This document shows positions 47,226 through 58,034 of a stretch of DNA of 64,000 nt, in pieces. The position numbers and the translations under genes were made by a program. Positions within the stretch are counted from its first letter, which is position 1. Every line of letters starts with the position of its first letter. The notes beneath the pieces are model-generated. The model did no database searches. It worked only from the letters and a program-made list of their open reading frames with translations, and was not told the origin of the DNA. Source of the DNA: Molossus alvarezi (Eukaryota > Chordata > Mammalia > Chiroptera > Molossidae); the NCBI GenBank assembly GCA_037176705.1, contig CM073888.1, positions 46,692,810 to 46,756,809 on the forward strand. Direction: 5' to 3'.

Positions 47226-48470
47226 AGCAGATGACCTTATCAGGTAACCTTTCTCATTTTTTAGGCAGACGACCAAGCACCAGTAGAGGTATCCTTTATA
47301 GACTCCGTCACCGCCACAAGTAGCCCCAACAGACCAGAGCCCGGGCATTTAATTTAAGTGTCGACTGCCTATACCGCAGAGTACACTCATAACAGGTGAT
47401 TATATCAGCTTACTTCCTCCTGCGCAGGACTGTCACACCAGGTGAATCCCACCTGCCAAGCACCAGCATTCGGAGAGAATTCTACCACATCACAAAGCAC
47501 AAATTTAAGAACAAGCTTTATTAGGAAAATGTGTATCAGCCAGTTGGCTTATTGGGCAGTCAGCCCAGAGTCCACAGGGTCAACCCAGGGCTGACACTCC
47601 CTGGACATTTCCGAGGACGTATAGCTGCTTTGGAATAACAACTTGAAACACTCTGCTAAGTCAGATCTGAGTGCCAGATGCCTGCAGGTAGTCAGAAGAA
47701 TACAGTCCTAAAACCAGTCCTAAGTGATACACGCTAATAGCAGTACTTTCCTAGAATAAGCAAAAGGTTGGGGGAAAGGGGGTTAAACCACCAAACTTCA
47801 GATACGAAAGAGAATTTAAAATAAATTCTTTACATGTCATCATTAAAAGAGCATGGGCAATGAACGATAATTCAGTTCTTAAAGTATTAGGAAGATTGAT
47901 TTAAACCAATAAAACTAAAATATGCTAAGGTTGCTATAGCTTAATTCTCTTTCATCTTCAGATATTTAGGATAGTAGTCGGCTTTTGAGGGTATAGCACT
48001 GATTAAAAAAAGATTTTAAGTTAAACTAAAGATGCTCTCTACTTGAGAAATTGAGAAAGAATTACAGATGCAGCTTAAGAAATCCTCCAGAGTTCTTATT
48101 ATTAGACGTTAAGGCAGGAGCACTGGAATGGGTGTCCCATCAGTACTGTGTGTTCAGTGATGAGGCAATTTTACCTCCATCAGCTGACTATCATGAAGAG
48201 AAAAAGGAGAACTGAAAAATAAGAGATCAAGCAGACTAAAGCACATGGAGGAGTAAGGTGAGCAGGGAAAGTAGGAGTGATGCGCCTGTTCAGGGAGGCA
48301 CCGAAGTATGGACAGAACTAGTCAGGAGAGCTATTCTCTCTTCCCATGTTCTACATGCTGTACCCACCCAAACTCCAACCTAATCCACACACTTCAGAAA
48401 TGAAAGGTGACGCTAGATTCCGGATTATTTCTTCCATGGGGCAATATAGAGCCCACAGAGCAACTACTGA
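47226..48470. other. Unassigned sequence
   Basis: No recognised repeat or gene. Confidence 0.4.
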
Positions 48471-48474
48471 GCGT

Positions 48475-48550
48475 TTGGTTAGTCATTTCCGTTCCAACCT
48501 GGCTCAAAAGTCACCTCCTCCATGACGGCCTCCATCCCCACGGGGTGAGT
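48475..48550 (+). repeat. L2 LINE relic (short)
   Basis: cctggctcaaaagtcacctc and ctccatgacggcctccatcc match the conserved L2 block tcaaatgtcacctcctccag. Confidence 0.6.
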
Positions 48551-50054
48551 GTCACAGGGGCAGGAGTCAACACTTCTTGATTTTCTTGACTGGTTTTTAG
48601 GCAGATGCTCCACAGACAGAATTACATCAGAACATAGATTGAGAATGGTGCGTTCATTAACCCCAGTGAGAAACAATTCACAGTTTGTTTTGTTAAACTG
48701 AATAGATTTAGATTCTGTACCAAATTGACCTCATTTAAAAACTTGGCAAATTTGCTTCTGAGTTTCACATATAATTTGAAAGAGCTGACCACAAGTGTCA
48801 CCAGCTTAAAGTCGACATTATGATCCAATGGCGGGAAGTGAAACCTAAAGTGACCTCAGCAACCCCGCTGCAACTTCAAACAAAAGCAAAGCACGGAGCG
48901 GAGCCATAGTGAGTAGCGGTGAATCCGGTCGGCACGTCTCGAATGCAGGGGTCCAAAGCCACAGGCACGGAGTGAGACGCAGTCATCCTTCTCACCGGCA
49001 GGCCCTCCATTGTACAGAGGAAATATTTATCCATGTTATAAACCATAACAAAGTTTGACATAACAATTCATGATGGTTAGAAGCTTCCATTTAAGAGACA
49101 ACGGAGACTCTGCTTGTAAGGTCCATGGCATGAACAAAGTGGGCACGTTTACCCACCACCTGCTATTCTTTCGCCTGGGAATTCCACTCGTCCACCCTTC
49201 TCGGGGAGGTGACATTCACAAGATTATCTGGAATGTTTTCTACTTTGAGACACAATGACATTTAGTTTTAGAGTAAATTAAATCAAACACGTTCTCATAT
49301 AGGACTACAGAGTACTTTCGAAATGTCAACGAGCTTTTCCAAGGACAGTTGTACATTTTTAAAATTTGAAATCTTAAACACCCAGAGAACAGAGACTCTT
49401 TCTCGCTATTACGTCCCAACTCACAGCCTTGTACATATGAGCAACTAACATATTCGATTTGATGACACAGTATAGATGCCCCCTAGCGGCTAGTCAGCAG
49501 GGACTCCTGGAATACTTAGACATAGTACCATGGGCTGGTAACATTGCTTTCTTATACCTCTGAATTAAAACTAATTTTATAAAGAAATTATTATCAAACT
49601 ATCAGCCAACTAATGAAACATTGACTGAATACTTTTGTACCTTAGTTGTTTAGGAAAATATACGAAGCATAAATGTGGCCCTTCAGGAAGATTACAATCT
49701 TTTTGAAAAAGCAAGCTAAAGTTTTAAAAAACTGCCTTATCAAAATAAAATACCCCAGATCTGAAGTAATAAATATAACGAGTATTTCAAAAATGAATTT
49801 CAGTCCAGCAAATCAGTCAATGAATATTTACTTATAATGTTAAAACAACAATGGAGAATTAACTACAACTCCTTAAACTTCTTAGTCAGTTATTTACGAT
49901 CTTTATCATCTGGCCCTGAACCACCTTTCTGGCATGATTTCTCATTGACCCCCTCCCTGCCCCCCAGGCTGAGCCAGAATGGAATGTTCCCTCCTTCTGA
50001 ACTCTTCCACATTGGTGTGTGCCTCATAATCTTCTCCGCTGGTTAGGGAGCTAT
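48551..50054. other. Unassigned sequence
   Basis: No recognised repeat or gene. A CTCF-like motif lies at 49477-49490. Confidence 0.4.
49477..49490 (-). promoter_or_regulatory. CTCF-like motif
   Basis: The minus strand reads gccgctagggggca, one base away from the CTCF core CCASYAGRKGGCR. It lies outside recognised repeats. Sequence alone cannot show binding. Confidence 0.4.
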
Positions 50055-50069
50055 CCAACCTTACTTCTT

Positions 50070-50313
50070 TTTTTTTTTTTTTTTTTTTTTATCCTCACCT
50101 GAGGACATTTTTCCATTTTTTGTACAGACAGAGTGGGAGGGAGAGAGAGGGAAACATCGATGTGAAAGGGACACATCAAGTGGCTGCCACCCACACAACC
50201 AACCAGGGCCGGGGACAAACTGCAACCGAGGTACATGCCCTTAGCGGGAACCAAACCCGGGTCTCTCCGGACCGCAGGCGGATGCTCTAACCGCTGAGCC
50301 AAACCGGCCAGGG
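50070..50313 (-). mobile_element. Ves-type SINE (type A, well preserved)
   Basis: Long poly(T), tatcctcacctgaggacatt, gcgggaaccaaacccgggtc and aaaccggccaggg. Perfect 15-bp target duplication ccaaccttacttctt at 50055-50069 and 50314-50328. The T run of more than 20 and perfect duplication suggest a young insertion. Confidence 0.97.
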
Positions 50314-50379
50314 CCAACCTTACTTCTTAACTGGAAAAAAAAAAAAATCCCCACTGCACCAAGATTACTAGTATTTACT

Positions 50380-50750
50380 AATATCTGTGTTTTCCTTCTT
50401 CTATTTGGACATATGGCTAAACTACATCTCATCTCCCTTGCAGTCAGATGTGGCCTCATGTCCAATCCCAGACAACAGAACGTGAACGAAGTGCTGCAGG
50501 CCACTTCTCTGTCTAGTCCGTAAATCTTCCATCTGCAGACCTCTTATTCCAAGGATCTAGAAGAAGGGAAGATAATAAGAGGGAAGGATCCAGGGTCCCC
50601 AAATACCCTGTGGAGCAGAGCCCCCTTCTACCACTGCTGACCTGCTGTGGGCTGTTGGCCTGTGACCTGAGTGAGAAAAAAAGTGCTATTGTGTTAAGCC
50701 ACTGAGATTTGGGAGTTTATCTGTTGCAGTAGTTAGCATTATTTACCTTA
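50380..50750 (+). repeat. Old LTR-like dispersed repeat, family not assigned
   Basis: agtcagatgtggcctcatgt, acagaacgtgaacgaagtgc, gtgttaagccactgagattt and gggagtttatctgttgcagt. The same ttaagccact type of 3' end is found in old LTR-like mammalian repeats. Non-coding. Confidence 0.5.
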
Positions 50751-50794
50751 ATGGTTATGCCTACTTATCTTTTAGTCATAGATCAAAGATTCCT

Positions 50795-51010
50795 CCTTTG
50801 CAAAGTCTTTTCCACCCCCTCAGGCAGAATGAATCACCTTCTTCACCTTGTTCCAGAGCATCTGTTATGTATATTTACCAATTATTACTGTCTAATTCAT
50901 CACCTAGCGTCTGAGCTCCCTGAGGGTAGAAGCTGTTTATTCACCTGGGAATCCTTTCCCTAGCCCATAGTAGGTACTCAGTGAATGTTTATTGCAAGTT
51001 CTTGAGTGAC
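50795..51010 (+). repeat. L2 LINE 3'-end relic
   Basis: gaatcaccttcttcaccttg, gtctgagctccctgagggta, gaagctgtttattcacctgg and catagtaggtactcagtgaa give the L2 3' end over about 200 bp. Confidence 0.78.
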
Positions 51011-52965
51011 CCATGGTATCTGAGAACTTTGTATTATTTGACTAGAATGCTTATAACATGATTGGATTTAGAACACAAAAGAAAACTCTTTTTTTCCCCC
51101 AGCTGGTGAGAAAATACTATTGTTGGATCCAGCAATGTATTCAACTTATACTTCGAAGCTATGCTTAAACAATAACATTTCTTTGGACAACCGTGGTATA
51201 TTTATTCTTCCCTTCTCTGATGCTTAGCAACGTGAACCATCAAACACAAGCACAGCCTGTGAATGCATTTCCTCTTCCTCCCACTCCTGATAGCCCCTGA
51301 GGGTTTCAGTCACAACCTGCTGGCAAGTAATGATGATCCATTGCAATTTTTGAGAGCAGTTTTATTGTTCTTTCTGACAAAGGAAAACAGACTGTTGGAA
51401 GAATACCTCTGGTGGACATTCCAGAATAATCCAGCCAGAAATAATGTATAAGAGTCCGCAGAACAAATGTTAACGTAACACTGAAAATATGCCAACGTTC
51501 CATGTATGGTCCTTGATATCAGAAACAGAAACAAAACCCATACGTTTCCGGGTTCATAAGTATTCTGTACCTGCCCTGCTCCCCAAGTGGTATTGTCATA
51601 CTGCAGGGTTTCTTGGGGATGGTAGATGGGATGGAGAAGCACACAAGCACACTCACACACATACACACTCACACACATGCAAAGAGAACACAAGTGGATT
51701 AAATCCCTGGCTTACTAACGAAAGAGACAAGATATTCTCCCCTACACAGCTTCCACTCGCCCTGAGGACTCAGCGAGGGCAGATCCCACCTGCCCACTCA
51801 GGGTGGGGTCGCGGAGGCTCTAAGAGCACAGTTCTTCCTAAACCACTGCCCTTGGAAAATTGGGGCTGAGACCATTATTCCAGAAGACTTAGACTAACGT
51901 GGAGCTCTCTTGACTCTCAAGCCAACATCAGCCCGAGGGAAGCCCCGTCTTTCTAGAGGGGGAATGAGAAGCAGAGGACAGAAAACAGTGGACGGTGGAA
52001 AGCCAGGTGAGCCTGGAAAGAACCCCACACCCCAGCATTTTGGGAAGCTTATCTCCCAGAGTCTGCTGGCTTCATTCTAACACCCTTTCATCTAATTAGC
52101 TGTCATATGAGTTTGGTCTGATGGCTATGATCAAAATTCCATTTCCCTACACACAAAGCTCCCCTACCATTTACCAAGAAGCAAACAAGAGCAATTTTCA
52201 CATTTTCTAAATGTGAAATTATTTCAAACGTGGGATATTTTCACATCTTCTCAAAAGCCTCCACATTTAATTTCTTTTCTAGGCTATCCTCACTGATCTG
52301 ACTTCCCAAACACAGAGTTGATTCTAGTAAAACAAAAGAAAACAAAAGGGAATATGTGATTTGTACCGGGAGATTTTCCTACAGAAAAGAAGCCCAGAGG
52401 AGAAACCAAGAACACACTTGCTACAGTGATGCTAGCTAATATTTAGAACATTTAAAAGGCTGTGAAATATCAAGACTTCACCATTGTTTTAGAAATATCT
52501 TGAATAAATGCTCTTGAAAACTGCTCTCATTGCATTCTGTGATAAATAAATAACTAGGGTAAGTAACTAGGACTCACATTATTTTCAAAGGCAAAGAGGG
52601 CAAAGAAAGTGGGGAATAATCTTAGAATCATGCTATGCACCCAGCCAAGTAACAGAGATATACTGGCTGCTGTTAGACATGCAGACTAACAGCAAGGCTC
52701 TTATGTTATTAAAAAAGGGACACTATTGCCGACTGGCGGAGTCCCTTGGCCATGCTTCCTCCTATTGGGTAGCTCAGTTTTTGCCATCAGCATCCTCTTG
52801 TTCTGGAAGTGATGAATGTTCCCTTTCAGCTGCCACTGGACAGTTGGACCCATCAGTCACCCACCTGGAGTTTCCCGCCTCTTCCACAACTTACAGATGT
52901 AGAAGCTGGCATCCCACACAACAGCTAGAGAGGCTCAATGCCACCCAAGGGGCACACTCTGACCG
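51011..52965. other. Unassigned sequence
   Basis: An (ACACTC)-like run at 51640-51682 is the only simple repeat. No recognised gene. Confidence 0.45.
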
Positions 52966-54245
52966 GTGGGAGCTGGGAGGGAGCTGAGAGGGTGTTGAGT
53001 GGGAGCTGGGTGGGAACTGGGTGGGAGCTGAGAGGGAGCTGGGAGGGAGCTGGGAGGGAGCTGAGAGGGTGTTGAGTGGGAGCTGGGTGGGAACTGGGTG
53101 GGAGCTGAGAGGGAGCTGGGTGGGAGCTGGGTGGGGGCTGGGAGGGAGCTGGGAGGGAGCTGGGTGGGAGCTGGGAGGGAGCTGGGAGGGAGCTGGGTAG
53201 GAGTTGGGAGGGAGCTGGGTGGGAGCTGAGAGGGTGTTGGGTGGGAGCCTGGTGGGAGCTGGGTGGGAGCTGGGAGGGAGCTGGGAGGGAGCTGGGTGGG
53301 AGCTGGGTGGGAGTTGGGTGGGAGTTGGGTGGGAGCTGAGAGGGTGTTGGGTGGGAGCCTGGTGGGAGCTGGGTGGGAGCTGGGAGGGAGCTGGGAGGGA
53401 GCTGGGAGGGAGCTGGGTGGGAGCTGGGAGGGAGCTGGGTAGGAGTTGGGAGGGAGCTGGGTGGGAGCTGAGAGGGTGTTGGGTGGGAGCCTGGTGGGAG
53501 CTGGGTGGGAGCTGGGAGGGAGCTGGGAGGGAGCTGGGTGGGAGCTGGGTGGGAGTTGGGTGGGAGTTGGGAGGGAGCTGGGTGGGAGCTGAGAGGGTGT
53601 TGGGTGGGAGCCTGGTGGGAGCTGGGTGGGAGCTGGGAGGGAGCTGGGAGGGAGCTGGGAGGGAGCTGGGAGGGAGCTGAGAGGGTGTTGGGTGGGAGCT
53701 GGGTGGGAGCTGGGAGGGAGCTGGGAGGGAGCTGGGAGGGAGCTGGGTGGGAGCTGAGAGGGTGTTGGGTGGGAGCCTGGTGGGAGCTGGGTGGGAGCTG
53801 GGTGGGAGCTGGCAGGGAGCTGGGAGGGAGCTGGGAGGGAGCCTGGTGGGAGCTGGGTGGGAGCTGGGAGGGAGCTGGGAGGGAGCTGGGTGGGAGTTGG
53901 GTGGGAGTTGGGAGGGAGCTGGGAGGGAGCTGGGAGGGAGCTGGGTGGGAGCCTGGTGGGAGCTGGGTGGGAGCTGGGAGGGAGCTGGGAGGGAGCTGGG
54001 TGGGAGTTGGGAGGGAGCTGGGTGGGAGCTGAGAGGGTGTTGGGTGGGAGCCTGGTGGGAGCTGGGTGGGAGCTGGCAGGGAGCTGGGAGGGAGCCTGGT
54101 GGGAGCTGGGTGGGAGCTGGGAGGGAGCTGGGAGGGAGCTGGGTGGGAGTTGGGAGGGAGCTGGGAGGGAGCTGGGTGGGAGCTGAGAGGGTGTTGGGTG
54201 GGAGCCTGGTGGGAGCTGGGAGGGAGCTGGGAGGGAGCTGGGTGG
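52966..54245 (+). repeat. G-rich minisatellite, 11-bp unit GAGCTGGG(A/T)GG, about 116 units
   Basis: Head-to-tail array of 11-bp units, with A or T at position 9 as the main variation. Minor variants are gagctgagagg, gtgttgggtgg, gagcctggtgg, gagttgggtgg and gaactgggtgg. The marker ggtgtt occurs at 52991, 53068, 53233, 53343, 53475, 53596, 53684, 53761, 54036 and 54190. Every spacing is a multiple of 11, so the register is kept with no net indel. A recurring block (gagctgagagg, gtgttgggtgg, gagcctggtgg) gives an irregular higher-order structure. G-rich on the plus strand, with AGCT in most units. Open frames here on both strands are products of the repeat. Confidence 0.98.
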
Positions 54246-54439
54246 ATGACTGCCTTCACCGCCCTCTGATGCACTGTGCGGAGGCATGGTCTCTCTCCCA
54301 GCATGTGCAGAAAGGTTCCATATGCCAGGTAGATGCAGCCGCCAAGCGGCTCTGTCCACTGGTGGCCCTTGTAAAGCAGTAACAGAACTGGAACCCATTG
54401 CTTGGCATTGTTTCACCCCTTCCCTGCCTCCTTTCCCCT

Positions 54440-54640
54440 CCCCCCTTTTAAAATAATGGCAAAAACCACAACATAAAGTTTTCCACCTCAACCATTTTCA
54501 GGTGTACAATCCAGAAGTGTCAAATACGTTCACACTGCCATGCAACAGAGTTCTAGAACTTCCTTATCTTGCAAATCTGAAAATATACTCACGGCACACC
54601 CTCCAAGTCCCTCCCCAGCCCCTTTCTGACTCTAAGTGTC
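54440..54640 (-). mobile_element. Antisense L1 3'UTR fragment
   Basis: cattttcaggtgtacaatcc, aatacgttcacactgccatg, caacagagttctagaacttc and cctccccagcccctttctga follow the antisense of old L1 3'UTRs. Confidence 0.6.
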
Positions 54641-55030
54641 TGGCTGCTTTAGAAACCCCACTTGTCTTTGTGGGACTCCCTGCCCTTTTTCTGCACCCCA
54701 CTGACCTGGATTTGTTTATCCAAAATAAAGTAGTGGCGTTTTCATCCTTGCCTCGGGTAAGCCTCTGGGGGGAATTCTTTCTAGAACATGATGTTCTGTG
54801 TGACAGACTAAAGTCACCGGAACAGTAAACCTGTCTCTTGAAAAAATATCCTTGAGTTGGGCAGAACTAGTCTAAAAACTTGGACCACATAATGCCGTTT
54901 CATTTCATAAGCACACCTTTTTGTTAAGTACCCAGTTTTTATCATAGTTTTTTATTGTATGTATTAACCAGCCACCAGCGGTGATGGGGTGGCAGGGTGC
55001 TCGGGATGGCGGGGCGGTCGCAGTGTGACC
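54641..55030. other. Unassigned sequence
   Basis: No recognised repeat or gene. 54990-55025 is locally GC-rich. Confidence 0.4.
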
Positions 55031-55034
55031 ACAG

Positions 55035-55195
55035 GAGAGACAGCCATTACTGAGCACCAGGCACCATCTCATTTACTCCTACCTGCACTGAGGCAAGTCT
55101 CATCATCACCTTAAGACAGATGAAGAATTGAGATCATCAAAATGAACTGAGAACTTGTCTCGGGCCACAGGGTCAGTAGGTGGAGGAACTGGCGT
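55035..55195 (+). repeat. MIR relic
   Basis: cattactgagcaccaggcac, catctcatttactcctacct, tctcgggccacagggtcagt and ggcgtttgacccaaagcc fit MIR order. Confidence 0.6.
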
Positions 55196-55980
55196 TTGAC
55201 CCAAAGCCTTTCTGCCCCTGCAGCCTGGTCCTTAATCACATGTGCTACAGACAGCGGCTCTGTTTCAGTCCGATCAAGCTGAGTCCTTCTGTGTGCCAGG
55301 ACCGTTACTAATGCTACAAGCATCTTTCTGTTGTTTCCAAATCCCCCAAACAAGTCTATATAATCAGAAAAGCTCATTGATACATAAAACCCTCTTTATT
55401 ATTTTTCCCCAAAGAAATCTAGAAAGCAAATAAAACTTTCCTGTGTATTTTATTATAGGAATAAAACAGAAAATTTATAAAGTCTCTGAAAAAGAACACA
55501 TACAATCACAATGTAGTTTAGAAAAGTAAAAATTAATAATTACTTGTGATAACAGAGGAGTACTGCGAAATTAATCTGGGATAAAAATGCATACACAATG
55601 AAGAGTATGTACTATCCATATTTTAAACATCCTTAATTTGATCCGGAATGTGTTTCAATGTTAGTGCCTTATTCCTGTTAGCAAGCATTCCTGTTTGCTC
55701 CCCAAAAGTAGTCTGGGGTACCTTTGTCTGTTACCATGAGTCCAGCCAGGATGCCGGCTAGGTAGCATAATTCAGGGAAAGCTTTGAGCTCAATACAATC
55801 CCCCAAACCACCACCCAGGGTACGACGCCCTGACCTACCACTTCAGCTGCGTCCGACTAGCCTAGCTTTCAGCTGGTCCTGTCCTGCGTGCCTGCCTAGG
55901 AACGCAGCCCCAGGCTCCATCCCCTTCCAGCTGTCCCACCGCATCCCTTCCTGCTTGGCACAGCTGACAGAGCCTCCCTT
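55196..55980. other. Unassigned sequence
   Basis: No recognised repeat or gene. AT-rich to 55670, then C-rich. Confidence 0.4.
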
Positions 55981-55984
55981 GTAA

Positions 55985-56290
55985 CCTGCCCTTCCTTCTT
56001 CCTAATTTGTCACCACAGATAAACTTTTATCAAGCACAAGTCATTTCCCTCCTCAAAAATGCCTATGAACTCTGTTTTATGTCTTCCAAATGAAGTCCCT
56101 GTAGTTCCTTCTGTCACCCGAGGCCGCCCCTGTCAGGCTCTCCAGCCGGAGCTCGTGCGTGCTCCTCCCTTCTGCTCTCTGCCTCTCTGCGCATCTCTGC
56201 ACTACAGTGAAGCGCCCGCGGCCTCACCCCCAAGGCCTTCAGAGCCTGTCTCCAATGTTCCAGGCTCCACACATCCCCTGTCCCCTCCTC
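55985..56290 (+). repeat. L2 LINE relic (internal 3' region)
   Basis: tttccctcctcaaaaatgcc, aaatgaagtccctgtagttc and gctctccagccggagctcgt follow the L2 region upstream of its 3' end. The C-rich open frames over this stretch are not genes. Confidence 0.5.
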
Positions 56291-56584
56291 AGCTAAATGC
56301 GACCCCTTCTTTTCTTTAATCCCCACCGGGCCTCTCCTACGACACCCAGTTAACTCTGCCATGGACTATCTCCCTACTCAATGGAAAGCTTCTTAAGGTT
56401 TGGAATGCTGTATTTATCGGCTTTCCTTTGGAGTCTATCACTCAACATGGCTCATCAAATGATTTCTTAATGGAAATAGGAGTTTGACATCAGTCTCAAG
56501 GGCTTCGGTGTTTATAGGCTGAGTTTTGAAGATTCAGACCCCAGTTCCTTTAAATCTGCACGAGGGAGTCAACCTGGTCCAGCA

Positions 56585-56815
56585 GGGGAGAGTGATTCTG
56601 CAGCCACACAGCCTGGGGTCGAGTCCTGGCTCTGACACGTACTAGCTATGATGTGACATCCAGCAGGTTACTTTATTTCTCTCTGCCTCAGTTTCCTCAT
56701 CTGTAAAACAAGGATCATTACATTGCCTACCTTAGAGGGTTATTCAGAAAAACAAATAAGCTGATATTTGTATAGCACTTAGCTCAGCCCAACACACAAT
56801 AAATATAATATTAAA
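56585..56815 (+). repeat. MIR SINE, nearly complete
   Basis: Best MIR in the window: agagtgattctgcagccaca, cagcctggggtcgagtcctg, tctgcctcagtttcctcatc, tgtaaaacaaggatcattac, ttagagggttattcagaaaa and cccaacacacaataaatata. Head, core and tail are in order. Confidence 0.85.
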
Positions 56816-57295
56816 ACTGAGTCTCCAAGTTTTTGCTCTTTCCATGATAATCACCCTCTATTTGGAGACAATGGCTTTGTGAACTTGGACAAACTCTCTG
56901 GTGATTTATATTGACCTAGTATGAGCTTTACTTAGCATTAAATGTCAAGGCATAATTGTCAACAAGGAGATACTAGACTGCAGGCAATTTACCTGGCCCA
57001 GAGGAAGCCTTCTGCCACACACCTGTGTCCACAGCTTCACTTCCCTGTCAGAGGAGCCTGGGAGGGTGAACCGCCCCCTTGCTCAGCGTTGCGGACAGCG
57101 AAGGATAAGGGCCGGGCTGGGAGCACATCCGCGGTCTTCCTTCCCAGCTCCGTCTCCCCACTGCCTGTTGTTAATGCCCTTTCCTCTTTCCCCCTCATGT
57201 TCATGTCACAGTTTGTGCTCTACACCTCAAAATGCACAGCTAATATATCTGCTTAAATCTTTCAGCAAACAGATTCGATATTTGGTTCACTTCAG
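56816..57295. other. Unassigned sequence
   Basis: No recognised repeat or gene. Confidence 0.4.
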
Positions 57296-57299
57296 TTCC

Positions 57300-57480
57300 C
57301 CAAACATCACTGGCATCCTTCTGTGCTGGACACGGTGCCTACGCTGGGAAACTGGAGAGACCCGAGGCAAGGTCCCTGCCCTCCACAAAGTCCAGTTTCT
57401 TGGCAGGAGACAGACACGAAAACACATAACGGTAGGGTGGTGTGTGAAATGCCTTAACAGAACGGACAGTGTGCAGTGGT
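57300..57480 (+). repeat. Old dispersed repeat relic, L2/MIR-associated type
   Basis: tgctggacacggtgcctacg, aggtccctgccctccacaaa and caggagacagacacgaaaac match a common ancient repeat block also seen near 35220. Confidence 0.45.
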
Positions 57481-57656
57481 TACACAGATTGATTCTGCCC
57501 TGGGGGTTGGCTTTATTAAAACATCTAACAAATTAATAAACAATACTGGTCAATTTCATTTTATCATTCCCTGTGTTTAATGTGTTTTGTCTATAAGGCT
57601 GTTACCAGGGGCTATGGAGCTGAAGTACTGAAAATAGTCACTATCATCATATTCTT

Positions 57657-57897
57657 TTTTTTTTTTTTAATCCTCACCAGGCGACATTTTTCCATTTTTT
57701 GTTCAGATAGAGTGGGAGGAAGAGAGAGAGAGTGAAACATTGATGTGAAAGGGGCATATCGAGTGGTTGCCACCTGCATGATCCAACCAGAACCAGGGAC
57801 AAACTGCAACTGAGGTACGTGCCCTTAGCGGGAACTGAACCCGAGTCTCTCTGGACCGCAGGCCAACGCACCAACCACTGAGCAAACCGGCCAGGGC
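57657..57897 (-). mobile_element. Ves-type SINE (type A)
   Basis: Poly(T), aatcctcaccaggcgacatt, gcgggaactgaacccgagtc and caaaccggccagggc. 13-bp target duplication tcatcatattctt at 57644-57656 and 57898-57910. Confidence 0.95.
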
Positions 57898-57977
57898 TCA
57901 TCATATTCTTGAAGACTCTGTTTATGGAAGCCATGCTCACTTTGTTGGTTCTGTTACTGCAGAATACAAATAAAAGT

Positions 57978-58034
57978 GATCTGTGATACTTAAAAAGTGT
58001 AGCTTTAAAGATCTGTGATACTTAAAAAAGTGTA
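57978..58034 (+). repeat. Short tandem duplication, period 32 bp
   Basis: gatctgtgatacttaaaaag followed by tgta starts at 57978 and again at 58010, the second with one extra A. About 1.8 copies. Confidence 0.9.

Noticed and set aside
52925..54491. Long minus-strand open frames (459 and 518 codons) and several plus-strand frames of GSWEGAGWEL/APSQLPPSS-type repeats
   Set aside because: They lie on the 11-bp minisatellite. Since 11 is not a multiple of 3, every frame reads the same 11-residue peptide in turn and no unit variant makes a stop in these phases. Several frames on both strands are open at once, which is a property of the repeat and not evidence for a protein.
56114..56362. Arg/Glu-rich minus-strand frame
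   Set aside because: Lies over an L2 relic in C-rich sequence.
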